From contig NC_009420.2 in the NCBI RefSeq assembly GCF_000002875.2, forward strand, positions 1,898,951 to 1,962,950: 64,000 nt of DNA. The letters run 5' to 3'. The notes beneath the pieces are model-generated. The model worked only from the letters and a program-made list of their open reading frames with translations. It searched no databases and was not told the DNA's origin. A program made the translations under genes and the position numbers. The stretch is from Leishmania infantum JPCM5 (Eukaryota > Euglenozoa > Kinetoplastea > Trypanosomatida > Trypanosomatidae). Of the stretch, positions 22,059-32,329 are shown piece by piece; positions within the stretch are counted from its first letter, which is position 1; each line of letters opens with the position of its first letter.

Positions 22059-23358
22059 TCTCCTTTTATTGTCCATCATCAACCTGCCCACTTCCAGCCC
22101 TCTCCCCCGAACACGCCAGCGAGACGTATGTACGCATGCGCACCCACAGCTCTCTATCCGCTGCTAAGCCGCCGCTCAATCCTGGTCGACTAGGGCGAAA
22201 CCGTCTGCCGCTGGCTCGGGCCACGCGTCCCGCGGGCTCTTCTCGCTCTTACTCGTCCCCTCCTAGCATAAGTGCCGCGCGGCTGTCGCCACACGGACTC
22301 GGCTGCGGGCTGCATGACTTGATTCAAGCGGGCTTCGGCGAAGGGTGCTGCTCGACGGAAGACGCCGTGGCGCCTGCGGGGCCGGGTAGTAAGGGGTGGT
22401 TCAGGTGCACGCCGGATGTGCTCAGGGAGGAGCCAGGCCAGCTTCCGGTCCGGGTCCTCTGAGACCCTGCACAGCCGGCCTCTGTGTCGCCTTCCGCCCT
22501 CAGTCGCTTCACGCCGCGGAGTTCCGTAATCTGGTGTGGAAGCTTTTCCCATTTCAGTCTCCATCGCAGTATGGTTCGAGCTCGGGGCGCTGCCGCCACG
22601 CTTCCGGCACCCGTGCCCTCATATCAGCCCCCCCCCCCGGGTCGGATTCACGGGACGCCCCGCATGCTCTGCGCGCACACGCACCCTGGCGCCGATTCGT
22701 ATGGTGCCCTTCGCGCTCTTTTCGGTCCGTCACTCTTGCTCTCCTGGCGGACGCGTGGCTTCATCGCATGCGCCGCGACAGGTCGAGCGATGCCACGAGT
22801 CTGCGACAGCACAGTCACCTCCAACTTCCCCTGAGGCCGCGCGCCATTCACAGGCGTGGGCGTTTCAAGCGGAGGGGACCCACCGACAGACATGCCCCCG
22901 CGCACAGAGAGCTCACAGCGTGTCCTTCCGACGGGCACGGGGGGGGAGGGGTGGAGGCAGCAACACACACACACACACATACGGCGCGGAAAGGCCATGC
23001 GGCGCAACTGGCATGTTCATCATCACACCGGTGCGCGCAGCATCGTAGCGTGAAACAAGGTGCGCCTCGAGCCTCGAGCAATCCGCGACTCTCGCATCGC
23101 ATACCGGACGCAGCTCCGGATCGGCCGCCCTCACCGAAAAAGCAGGCGGGTCAGAAGCGCTGGCGGGGGTGGGGGCGCCACAGCGCTAGAAGAGTCAGTG
23201 GGCGGCACACCATCTGCACGCCATCTTGTCGCTGCAGCAATCCCAAGTGCGGGCAGGTGCCCGTGGGCAGCTAGGCGAGGATAAACTCACAGCATCTCGT
23301 GATCACAACATACTTTCCCTTCTGGTGCAGGGCGGCCGCCGCCCAAGGAGCGCCTGTG
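22059..23358 (+). repeat. 1.3 kb near-identical direct repeat, right copy
   Basis: Second copy of the element at 488-1785, same orientation, offset 21571 nt before the C run and 21573 after it. It is followed by about 130 nt of unrelated GC-rich sequence and then an A-rich stretch (about 23500-23525). Upstream lies a T/C-rich block. It lies between the DnaJ gene and the PSP1-domain gene. The near identity in sequence without coding constraint implies very recent duplication, gene conversion or an assembly duplication. Confidence 0.95.
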
Positions 23359-26300
23359 GTTTTCGTGTTGCACCTCGTAGCGACATTGCGGAGGATGTCG
23401 GCCTGGCGTCGGCGACCTGTTAACAGGTCCGTGATCCATGAAGCGAGTGCCACCGCCGCTGCTGTTGACGATTTACGCAAGCTACGTGAGGTGCGGGCGT
23501 AAAACGACAGAAAACAAACAAAAGCAGCCGGCGTGAGGGAGGGGGGGGGGAGATATCGAATCAAGCACGAAGAAAAGCACAGGGGTGTAGGGGAACTAAA
23601 GAAAGGAAACTGGAGCAAAAAAGAAACAACGGCAAGGAAGAGATACACGCACAGTGTGCGGGAGAGGGGGGAGAATGGGGGAGGGGAGAAGTGGCAGAGG
23701 AAAACAAACAAACCAAAAAGAACATGCGCGCGAAAGGGAAAACAAGACAGATGGTGATTTTGTGTATTTTAGGAGGACACGCAGATGCAAACAGAAAACA
23801 CACACACACGTACATGCACATGTACGCATACACATATACGTACGTACCCTCTCAGGGTATCAAGATTTTGGATGGTCAGATGTATCAGAGAGAAAGGGAG
23901 AGTAGAGAGCAGCATTTTGAAGGAAAGCATAAAAGGAAAGGAAAAAAGAAAAAAGAGGAGGAGAAGGGAGGAAAAGGAAAAAGGGTGGCAGGGAACAAGG
24001 ATGGCTCAACAAACGAAACGCAAACAACAGAAGAGGTGAGCAGAGCGTGTAGGGCCAACGCTAACCAAGAGCAAAGAAAGACTAAACAAAAGCGAGAGAA
24101 ACCACATACAAAATCTATCATGATGACCTCATCGGTAAGCATAATAACATGTGCAGGGAGGGAGATGAGGGAGGGGATGAAGGCAATCAGGAAAGAGGGG
24201 GAGGGCACCTTAGGAGGAGAGAGAGCGGATGTGACCACATCACCACAGAGACCATGGAGAACGAGACAAGGCGAAGAAATCAAATGACAGGATTCGTGGG
24301 CAATCCCTTGTGTTCACAGGAGAACGTAGACGATATTCAGGAGCGGAGGGAGCGGCAGCTTTATTGTTGGCCATCGCACACTAACATCAACGCGTTATGC
24401 GGGACACTTTGCAGGGTACCATGCCAACTATTCCTACTCACATCACTCCGATGGACCACGTAGGCACGTAGCCGCCATCTTTTCGCTCACTTCCCTTGGT
24501 TTTGAAGTTGCGTTATCAGTGTCGAATGCAGATGTGCATCCCCCTTCGCCTGGGCCTTTCCACTGCTCTTCTTATTTTGCCGCTGTTCTCTCCCTCTTGC
24601 AAGCAAAAGCGGGCCGGTACAAGCGAAAGAGTGTTAGAGAGAGAGAGTCTCCGCAATCAAGTTAGAAGCGCAAGAAACAAAAAGAAGTGAAAGAGTTCTA
24701 AGAAGCCGAGAAAAAAAATATGAAAAGTGAACAGGTCGGTGCGGAACAGAGATCACTGCGAAAGTTGAGACATCGGGGATGTTCAGCCGGAGAACATCAA
24801 TGAAATAACGCGCACACGGCAGACAAACACACGAACACACGCAAACAGAGACGCAAACGCATTCGACTCGTTCTCCGACTCGCAACGAAGCAACCGCCAT
24901 CGGTGGCACTCATTCCTCATAGCAGTATACGCACATCCACAATCGCCGTCTCCGGAAGCAACCCGAGTCCCTCGAAGACGTCCCTGTGTAGCCCGTACCT
25001 CGTGTTAGCAATTTATGGGAGGTGGAGTTTCTGGAAACTTGGGGTCACACCTGTGAGCGCTTCCACATGACAAGATTGAAGACAGAGACGGAAATAGTCG
25101 CAGGTAGGGGTGGCGATAAACGATCATACTTTAAGAAGTGGGCATGCTTGTTATAGAGGAGGAATGAAAGCCAAGAGAGCGATGCTTCGTTTCGAGGGGG
25201 GGCAAGGGGGAACGCGCAAAACAAAAAGCCGTAAGAGTCGCAAGTGCATGTTTGCGAATGTATGCGTGTGAAAGGGAAACGAAAAAAAATGTAAAGAGGA
25301 GGGGGGAAGAGTTATAGAAACCTAGCTGCTTCAGTGTTTGCTCTATTAAAAGCACAGAAAACAAGAAATGGAGAAGGAAGAGAAACGTGAACGGAGACGC
25401 CGAGGACGAGTCTCTGAGAGCGAGGGTAGATTGAGGTAGGTGGAAGGGGAGCGGTGAGAAAGCGACAAAACAAACAATTTCCACACACTCCCACACACAC
25501 AAAGAGAGAGAGAGAGATACATACATAATTGGTGCATTCATAAGCTAGTAGACACCTACGTCCGCGTGTGAGTTTATGGGGACACCTGCAGGGGTTCCGG
25601 CTACTCCTCCTTCCTCGAGGGGGCGGGCATGACGGAGCGATGCATTCAAAGTCTCGCTGGAGCGCCATCTCGACACTCAATCCCCACCACAAACACGCAC
25701 TCACTGAAAGCAAAAAAAAAAGAAAAAATTCAACACGTATACGGTTGACAGTGACCAAAACCTAGGGCAAGAGGGGAGGTAGCAAGTGAGGGCGGCGATG
25801 TGGCTGGGGGAAGGGAGGGGAGGGAAGCATCGAAAAAAAAAAGCGTAGAGTAAGACCCTCACGACACGTCAACCGCACACAGACGATCTTGATTCTTTTC
25901 CTGCTCTATATACATCTATAATGTGCCCATCCTCTAGCACGTCGTCGCAAGAGTGCACGCCTGCACACAGTTCCTGCTTTATAAGACCGTCTCGGTTGGT
26001 AGCGAGGGGTCTAAAATTGCACGGAACGCGGCAACGACTGAGGCGGCGAGTGACGTTATTGCTTCTTACGCTTGCCACAGTTCTCGAGGTGTGTGTGTGT
26101 ACCATAAAGCGCCATCTGTCGTGAAAAAAAGGCACAGCTAAGAAACACCCACACCCATATATATATATATACATACTCGTACACAAAGCAAGCATTCACT
26201 AAGCAGCACACCATCAGTCGACACGTTACGGATCCACGAGAGGAGAGACCGAGAAAACAAAAACAAACGTCCGTGGTGTACGCTTATTGCGCACGTCGCG

Positions 26301-26644
26301 GTGTGCGAGGGGCGGTCACCGCATGTGTCGTAACTTTTTCTCGCACGCGCGGTGGAGTTCTAACAAAGACGACAGCAAAGGCGCAAGTGAGGCAAAACAG
26401 CCACAGTGACTGGAAAGACACGTGCAAGAAACGCGGGGTGGGGGTGGGGGTCCGCATACGCGCACGCGCGCAGCAAATGGGGCGCAGTCCGCTAGGGAGG
26501 AGACGGCAGTGTTCAACCGGCACACCGCCACCAACCCCATCTGGCCCGGCGCTGTTCGCAGTGCTTTTCTTTTTAACCGCTGCACGCATATCTTTCCGTG
26601 TGTTCCTCAGGGTTCACTTTTCTTCTCCGGCCGAAAACGTTCTA
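23359..26644. other. Right half of the 8.8 kb region without a credible gene
   Basis: 23540-24290 and 24600-25530 are strongly purine-rich on the plus strand. The lysine/arginine-rich ORFs there are translations of simple sequence. 24290-24620 and 24900-25130 are of mixed composition and could hold small RNAs, but I found no recognisable motif. 26155-26175 has a short TA repeat. Confidence 0.55.
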
Positions 26645-27640
26645 TTAGTACATCGTCGCCGACGAAACCGGGTACGTAAAGACGACCTCGGCTCCCTCCT
26701 GCATCGCCAGCTCGTCCACAAGCTTATCCGCGAGGGCCGTGTTACCAAACACCTTCACGAGGAACGTCACGGCGCTCAGGTCGAGCAACCACTCTGCATC
26801 AAGGAACTGGACAGGGGCACCAATCTCCGCCGCGAGCTTCCGAGCGTTCGCAAGTGAGCTCAAGTCGTGTCTGCGGAGGTCCAGCTTCGTCTCCTTGTCG
26901 AAGTCGCGCGCGTGGCGAAGCAAGCGAGGCACCGTCTGCAGCTCCTCGGGAGAAAGGTAGTTTGGATCCATGTTGTCCTCTGTGTAGAAGGTGATGGGCT
27001 TGGCGGTGGTGATAGCGCTAACGAGGCCCATGTGCAAACTGTTGTTGCCCGGGTACTGGACCACGACCATGTCACCCGTGAACGTGCGGAACGGAGCGAC
27101 GAACCAGGCGGAGCCGAAGCGGAAGTTCACCGAGGCGTAGCGGATGACGGACTGTACGGCAGCTGGGACGGCAGCGGTGGCAGAGCTGGTGCCGGGGTGC
27201 AACTGCGAGCTGGTGACAGAAAACCCAGGGGGGTACGTCGCGAGCACTTCCTTTGCGTAGTGGCTGCCACAGTCGCTACTCGTCTCGCTCACGCCATCAT
27301 CGTTGCTGCTATCTGCCGCGGCACCGCTCTTTGTGAACAACGAGTCTAGCTGCTGCATCTCAGGGTCACGGCAGCTGGAGTCATATTTGCTGCTGCCTTT
27401 GTTCCCGGTAACGCCCCTTCTCGCCTTCTTTCGCTGCTGTGGCGGGGAGGGCAAGGCCCTGCCCTCGTCTGTCAGGACACTGTAGATGTAGCCAAACGAC
27501 TCGACGGCTCTCTCGCGGTCCTTCTCCTGGAGAAGAGTGAGCGCGTAAGGGTTATGACGGTAGCAGGACGCTGAGAGGGTCTGCAAGCCTCCCGAGAGGC
27601 AGAGAGCGCTGGGAGACACGGTGGTGGCCATAGTTTCCAT
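26645..27640 (-). CDS. PSP1 C-terminal-domain protein
   Basis: This 331-residue protein starts at the ATG at 27640; a second ATG three codons on is possible. The first 160 residues are Ser/Ala/Pro-rich and poorly conserved in type. Residues 165-331 match the PSP1 conserved region: SVNFRFGSAWFVAPFRTFTGDMVVVQYPG, then VPRLLRHARDFDKETK, ANARKLAAEIGAPVQFLDAEW, FLVKVFGNTALADKLVDELA, and the closing strand EVVFTYP. Kinetoplastids have a set of PSP1-domain proteins of mostly unknown role. The yeast founder suppresses DNA polymerase alpha mutants and is linked to RNA granules. The 8.8 kb after it is the longest gap in the window, so its mRNA may have an unusually long 3' UTR. Confidence 0.88.
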   Translation of the reverse strand: METMATTVSPSALCLSGGLQTLSASCYRHNPYALTLLQEKDRERAVESFGYIYSVLTDEGRALPSPPQQRKKARRGVTGNKGSSKYDSSCRDPEMQQLDSLFTKSGAAADSSNDDGVSETSSDCGSHYAKEVLATYPPGFSVTSSQLHPGTSSATAAVPAAVQSVIRYASVNFRFGSAWFVAPFRTFTGDMVVVQYPGNNSLHMGLVSAITTAKPITFYTEDNMDPNYLSPEELQTVPRLLRHARDFDKETKLDLRRHDLSSLANARKLAAEIGAPVQFLDAEWLLDLSAVTFLVKVFGNTALADKLVDELAMQEGAEVVFTYPVSSATMY

Positions 27641-29245
27641 GCACCTTTACTGTTCTGTTTTTTTTTGATGTGTGTGTGTGTGTGTGGGGGGGGTGCCGAA
27701 CCACAGTGAGACTTCGTGGCACGGCAGATGACGACGAGAACGAGGAAGAAAGAAAATCTACAGAGCGCGCATACAAACTACACCAGTACGACGACGAACA
27801 AGCACGTATTTCCAAGGTGGGAGGGAGAGGGGCGTAGAAACACAGGCAGAGAGAGGCAGTCACCTTCAGGCACGGTACAGAGCGCAAGAGAGAGACACGA
27901 AAGAGAGGGCAAGATTGAAGCGAAAAAAAAAGAAAAACAAGAAAAAGATGGGGCGAGTAGACACACGCGGAGGAGCCGCTGACACGCGAGGGGGACAAAC
28001 GGAAAACGCCAAAGAGAGAGAAGACGACAAGAGGCAAGAACGGCGCAGGCACGGGGTGCGTTAGTATAGAGCGCCTTCCTTTCAATATCCAGGTCCTCCT
28101 CCTCGCGTTTCTTTTTTTTTGCTCTTTCCTTTTCTGTCGGTGTTTGTGTTCGTCTTTGTGTTTTGGGGGAGGAGGGGAACGTATTTGCACTACTCGTGGG
28201 CGTGCGCTGTGCAAGTGCCACGATCGCGATAAGAAAGCGCGTTATTCGTTGTTCTCTTTTTGCTGTGTGGCTACTGCTGCTTCTTGCCTTTTGGCAGAGC
28301 CGTTTCTCAATGGCGTTTGCGTATATCTGCGTCGCACCACTGTGAGAGTAGCACGAGACGTTAGAGCAGAGCTTCTCTCTGGCAAGAGGGACGGCAACGC
28401 TCCACTAATTTCAGAGCTTGCCTGCGATGCTTATTGTCGCTACGAAGATGCTTACCTTCGACGCTGGAACAACGCCCAGTGCAGTTGGCGGACAAGCGGT
28501 CTTCACGGAACGACGTAGAGGGTCAGCGTGAGCGCCTGGCGACGCAGCAACAGCGCTGACACAGACAACAAAACAAACGAGAAAGACGTCCCTGGCCACC
28601 GACAACAGTGGGTGTCAACGTGAAGGAGCAGTGAAGGAGAGGTGCGCGCAAACAGAGCCAAATCGAAAAGGCGTGCGGATTCTATCTCACAACGGTCGTT
28701 CTTCGACTCATACCTCTATGAGGATGGTGGTGAGGAGAGAAAAGAGAACGAGACGAGAGGAAGGAACATGAGTTAGAGAGAGAGGGAGAGAAAGTCAAGA
28801 AACGACACGAAGAGACCGTGCGCAGCATCATGGACGTTCATGAAGTGTGCGAGCGAATCGTAGAGCTGGGCAGGGTGCGATGTGGTCACAGTTCGCCGCC
28901 CTAAATGCGCAGAGACTACATGATATGTGTGCGCAAGGTATACGCCATGCCTTGCGAAAGTGCGGGTAGCGTCTACAGAGGTGCCTGCGTACGTGACGCG
29001 CATATGCCTGTAGAAGTGGGATGCTTTGTTTTTCTTTTCGCGCCGTTGGCGCCACCGCCGGCAGGTGTCCATTCCCTCGTGCTTTCCGTAGAAGTTGACC
29101 TCTCCGGCACCGGCCCCGCCTACAGTGGCAGCACAGCGATACGAAACGAGTTCGAGGGATAGGTACACTGCGGAGAGTCTGTCGCACATTCTTCTTCGCC
29201 ATCACGCCGCATCGCTCCGCTAACCCAGCCCTCCATGGTGAATCT
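27641..29245. other. Intergenic, no gene seen
   Basis: 5' region of the PSP1 gene with T9/(TG)n at 27658-27685 and purine-rich sequence at 27830-28030, then the 3' region of delta-tubulin. A signal-peptide-like frame at 28411-28605 has no ATG. Confidence 0.55.
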
Positions 29246-30934
29246 CTAGAGATGATAGGCAGCGGCTGTGTCGTACAACACGGCCGCGGCATCGCGCAGC
29301 TCCGTTTTGGAGACCCCGTAGCGCTCAAAGTGGTGCACAAAAGCGCCGACGTGGAGCAGCTCCTCTGCGCGGCCAGCGGCATCAGCCAGCGACGCGCCTA
29401 CCATGGGCGTGGGGCCGTACAAGGTGACGCTGTGGTCCGGCCGGGTGTATGACGGTGTCGCGCGCCACTCCTCCGCCGGGCTGACAAAGAGCGACGTCAT
29501 CGGGAATGGCGACGAGGCGGTGTCGGCCATGAGGTGGCGCAGCTCACGGATGCCGTCTGTATGCGCCGCAACCCCGCGAATAGCCCACAAACAGCTTCGG
29601 TTCTGCATGTAAAACGCGGAGGCGTCAGCTACCCTACCAGTCGTTGCTTTTCCTTCTGAGCACGAGAAGCCCGTGTCGGCGGACGAAGCCAGCGCACTCG
29701 GAGCAGTGAAGCTGTGTTGCGCCGTTCGAGCCGCTTCGCCGAGCACCGCAGCCCACGTCGTGGAGCCAGTGACCATCTGCGGCGCGAGTGAGCCTGTGAA
29801 GAACTTCATCGCCGGGTCCAGCGACAGGGCCTCGACGACGTCGCTGGCAGTGGCGTACCGCTGCGGCGCCGCGCCTTCCGCGACGCAGCCAGATGGGCCG
29901 CTCCCCAAGATGCCTTGGGCAGCTCCACTACCCGTGCCGAGGATGCGGTTTTTCGACAGGTCTTTCTGGGGAGACGGGAGAGTGTAGAGAAGCTGCGGTA
30001 GGTGAAGCGGGGCGAGCACCCCGCTGATGCGCTGGTTAATGAGCTGGAAGGACACCTCCCCGGCATCTTTGAAGCCGCGATTCGCCCGTGCACCCTTCAG
30101 CTCCTCTGCGATAGCGTCATTGTAGGCGATGAATACGCCGTCCGCCAACCCACCAAGAGTACTGGCCGCCATGACAACGTTGTACCACTGCGTCACGACC
30201 TCGCCGCAACGGAACGGCCACACGACGGAGTGCAGCAACATGGAGCGTGGGAACATCGTCTTGATCTCTTCCGCAACGAGGCAGCTGACACCCGAGCCGG
30301 TGCCGCCGGCGATGCTGTGAAGCACGTGGAAGGTCGACACGACGGTACCCTGCTGCTCGCTCTCGCGCCGAAGACATTCCACGATGGCGTCACGACGGCT
30401 TTGTCCCTGCTGGTGGTACCCAAAGGCCCAGTTGTTGGCGCTGCCCTCGCCGCGGGTCACACACTGCTGCGGCGCCAGGGAATAAAGGCGCCTTGACGCA
30501 GACTGCGGTGAAGAAGAGGACGAAGGAGAGGATTCGTGCTGCTCGCGTTGCCCGTTAGCACGCTGCACTGTGGCGGCAATCACTTTGGGCTCCATATCCA
30601 CCAACACACACCGCGGCTGGGGCAGAGATGTGTCGATAGCCGCGCGCTCTTTCTCTTGCGCGTAGTATGATAAGGAGTAGTACTGTTGGTGTCCTATCCG
30701 CCTCGCCACCTCGGACGGCTCACGTGACGGCCCCGTTGCTGAGCCCGCCAACGCTGAGCGCTGATGGTGGGGCCGCGCCGGCGGCGGTCGCAGCGCAGGT
30801 CGAAAGTCCATGGCTGACACACGCATCTGGTAGCCCTCATCGACGCTAGCCTCCGCCTCGGATGCGATCGTGTCCAGAAATGCCGTTCCAACTTGATTGC
30901 CGCACTGTCCTACAAATACGTGAACAGTGGCCAT
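29246..30934 (-). CDS. Delta-tubulin
   Basis: This 562-residue tubulin starts at MATVHVFVGQCGNQ (ATG at 30934). Signatures include GQCGNQ at 9-14, VLVDMEPKVI at about 110-119, GSANNWAFGY at about 164-173, and the GTP-binding IAGGTGSG at 208-215. VVWPFRCGEVVTQWYN follows at about 237-252, and the C-terminal HHFERYGVSKTEL. The DMEPKVI, NNWA-GY and WP-GEV-QNYN-like blocks point to delta rather than alpha, beta, gamma or epsilon. It lacks an acidic tail. Delta-tubulin is needed for triplet microtubules in basal bodies. Compared with the usual length of about 450 residues there are extra Ser/Gly/Pro loops near 50-80, 130-150, 340-360 and 420-440. An N-terminal extension possible in the open frame lacks homology and is excluded. 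Confidence 0.93.
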   Translation of the reverse strand: MATVHVFVGQCGNQVGTAFLDTIASEAEASVDEGYQMRVSAMDFRPALRPPPARPHHQRSALAGSATGPSREPSEVARRIGHQQYYSLSYYAQEKERAAIDTSLPQPRCVLVDMEPKVIAATVQRANGQREQHESSPSSSSSPQSASRRLYSLAPQQCVTRGEGSANNWAFGYHQQGQSRRDAIVECLRRESEQQGTVVSTFHVLHSIAGGTGSGVSCLVAEEIKTMFPRSMLLHSVVWPFRCGEVVTQWYNVVMAASTLGGLADGVFIAYNDAIAEELKGARANRGFKDAGEVSFQLINQRISGVLAPLHLPQLLYTLPSPQKDLSKNRILGTGSGAAQGILGSGPSGCVAEGAAPQRYATASDVVEALSLDPAMKFFTGSLAPQMVTGSTTWAAVLGEAARTAQHSFTAPSALASSADTGFSCSEGKATTGRVADASAFYMQNRSCLWAIRGVAAHTDGIRELRHLMADTASSPFPMTSLFVSPAEEWRATPSYTRPDHSVTLYGPTPMVGASLADAAGRAEELLHVGAFVHHFERYGVSKTELRDAAAVLYDTAAAYHL

Positions 30935-30935
30935 T

Positions 30936-30990
30936 CTCCCAAGGCCCGGAAGGACACACGCAGAGTGGGGAAAAAAAGCAGAACGAGGAG
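30936..30990 (-). promoter_or_regulatory. Candidate trans-splice acceptor for delta-tubulin
   Basis: A minus-strand C/T tract (about 30990-30945, containing seven T) has its first AG at 30937-30936, leaving one nucleotide before the ATG. The spliced leader would then supply nearly the whole 5' UTR. AGs near 31040 are alternatives. Confidence 0.45.
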
Positions 30991-32042
30991 GAAAAGATGC
31001 AAAGGTGGGACACCATACGCGAGTGCTGGAGGAGCCTATTAACTCAAGGAAGAACGTGAGCAATGGTGGGGTTTTCTGCACGCATATCTCTGCGTACGCG
31101 TTTATGTGTCTATTTCTCTGTGCGTGTACGTGTGTGTAGTGTGCGCAGGTGCGAGTACCCGCAACGACGAAGGCAAGAATTGATCTCCGAATACGCAGAT
31201 GATGCCAGCAACGATTCGAACGTGCCCCCTTCTATGAAGATGAAAAAAAAAAGGAAAGCAGATGGGAGCAGTCGTACCACGAACACGTTTGAAGTGGTGT
31301 ACGACGTCCCGTTACAACTGAAATTCTCAGCTCCCTTTACGATATATGTGCGCGCGCGTGTGCCTACCGCTCTCCCGGTAGGCAAGAACGGGTTTGCCCC
31401 TGTCTTTGTAGAGGGGCCAAAGAAGGAGCACGCAGTACAGCGATTTTACCTGTGATCGGCATGGACCGTGGCGCGAGACAAGGATGCCGCTGAGTGTATG
31501 TGTGCTTGTTGCGATAGAGGAGTGAAGTGGGCTACTGCCCGACACACGATGATGATCACCGAAAGAGGTGAAAGCGGTGCAGAGAGTGAGATGAGGTGTG
31601 CAGAGCGCAGCAGTCGGTGGTCAGCGAGCCGTTTTTATTCTCCGCTTCAAGTCCCGGAATGAAGAATCGATCAACCCGCGTTCTTCATTATAGGTGCCTT
31701 TTCGCTGATCATGAGAGCCCATCCACCTCACGGCGATGAGACAGCAGCACTGGCTTCTCGGTTGCAAATGTCTTTGCTTTCCAGGAGAGGGGGTCACTTT
31801 TTTCAGCAACGCCTTCTCCCCACCCCCAGCACTCCCCTTTTCCGAAGCGGACGAGTTGTCTGCTATGCCTACCTGCCTTCAAGCCGTCTTTCCTCCGTTT
31901 ACTCCAAGCCACGGGCGCGTACACGCCGGCGAACACGCCCACCCATCCCCCTCCCCATGAGGCCTGTGGATATCGTCATGCCAGGTGGCACAAGGGAGAG
32001 AGAACGAGAGCGCTCAGGCCATGCGACAAAAAAAAGGAAAAA

Positions 32043-32064
32043 GGGGAGGGGGAGGGGGAGGGGG
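32043..32064 (+). repeat. (AGGGGG)n array, G-quadruplex-prone
   Basis: Four G runs (gggg, then three ggggg) separated by single A, followed by further GGA. On the transcribed sense it reads as (CCCCCT)n. Confidence 0.85.
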
Positions 32065-32329
32065 AGGAGGAACAAAGACGGCAACGTTTACTGACGCGCT
32101 AAGTACGAAGCCTACAGCACGCACACAAAATGCACAACACGAAAAAGCAAAGAAAAAAGGAGAGGCGAGCTGCGTTACGGTGCGGAAACAACCAAAACGA
32201 AGAAACACACAGGGAAGTCCGGCGCAAGAAGAATGAGGAGACGGAGAGGCAGACGGCGCGCCTTCTCTCCTCCCCATACATGCGCCGCGTACACTCGTGG
32301 GGCACACACATATAAAGAGAGAGACTTGT

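Larger units (their letters stand above)
30935..32329. other. Intergenic, no gene seen
   Basis: 5' region of delta-tubulin and sequence up to the SIDER2-like copy C. Holds an AGGGGG array at 32043-32064. Confidence 0.55.

Noticed and set aside
23691..24287. Lys/Arg-rich plus-strand ORF
   Set aside because: Translation of purine-rich simple sequence, on the strand opposite to all genes.
28411..28605. Minus-strand frame with a signal-peptide-like start
   Set aside because: No ATG in the frame, short, and no homology recognised.
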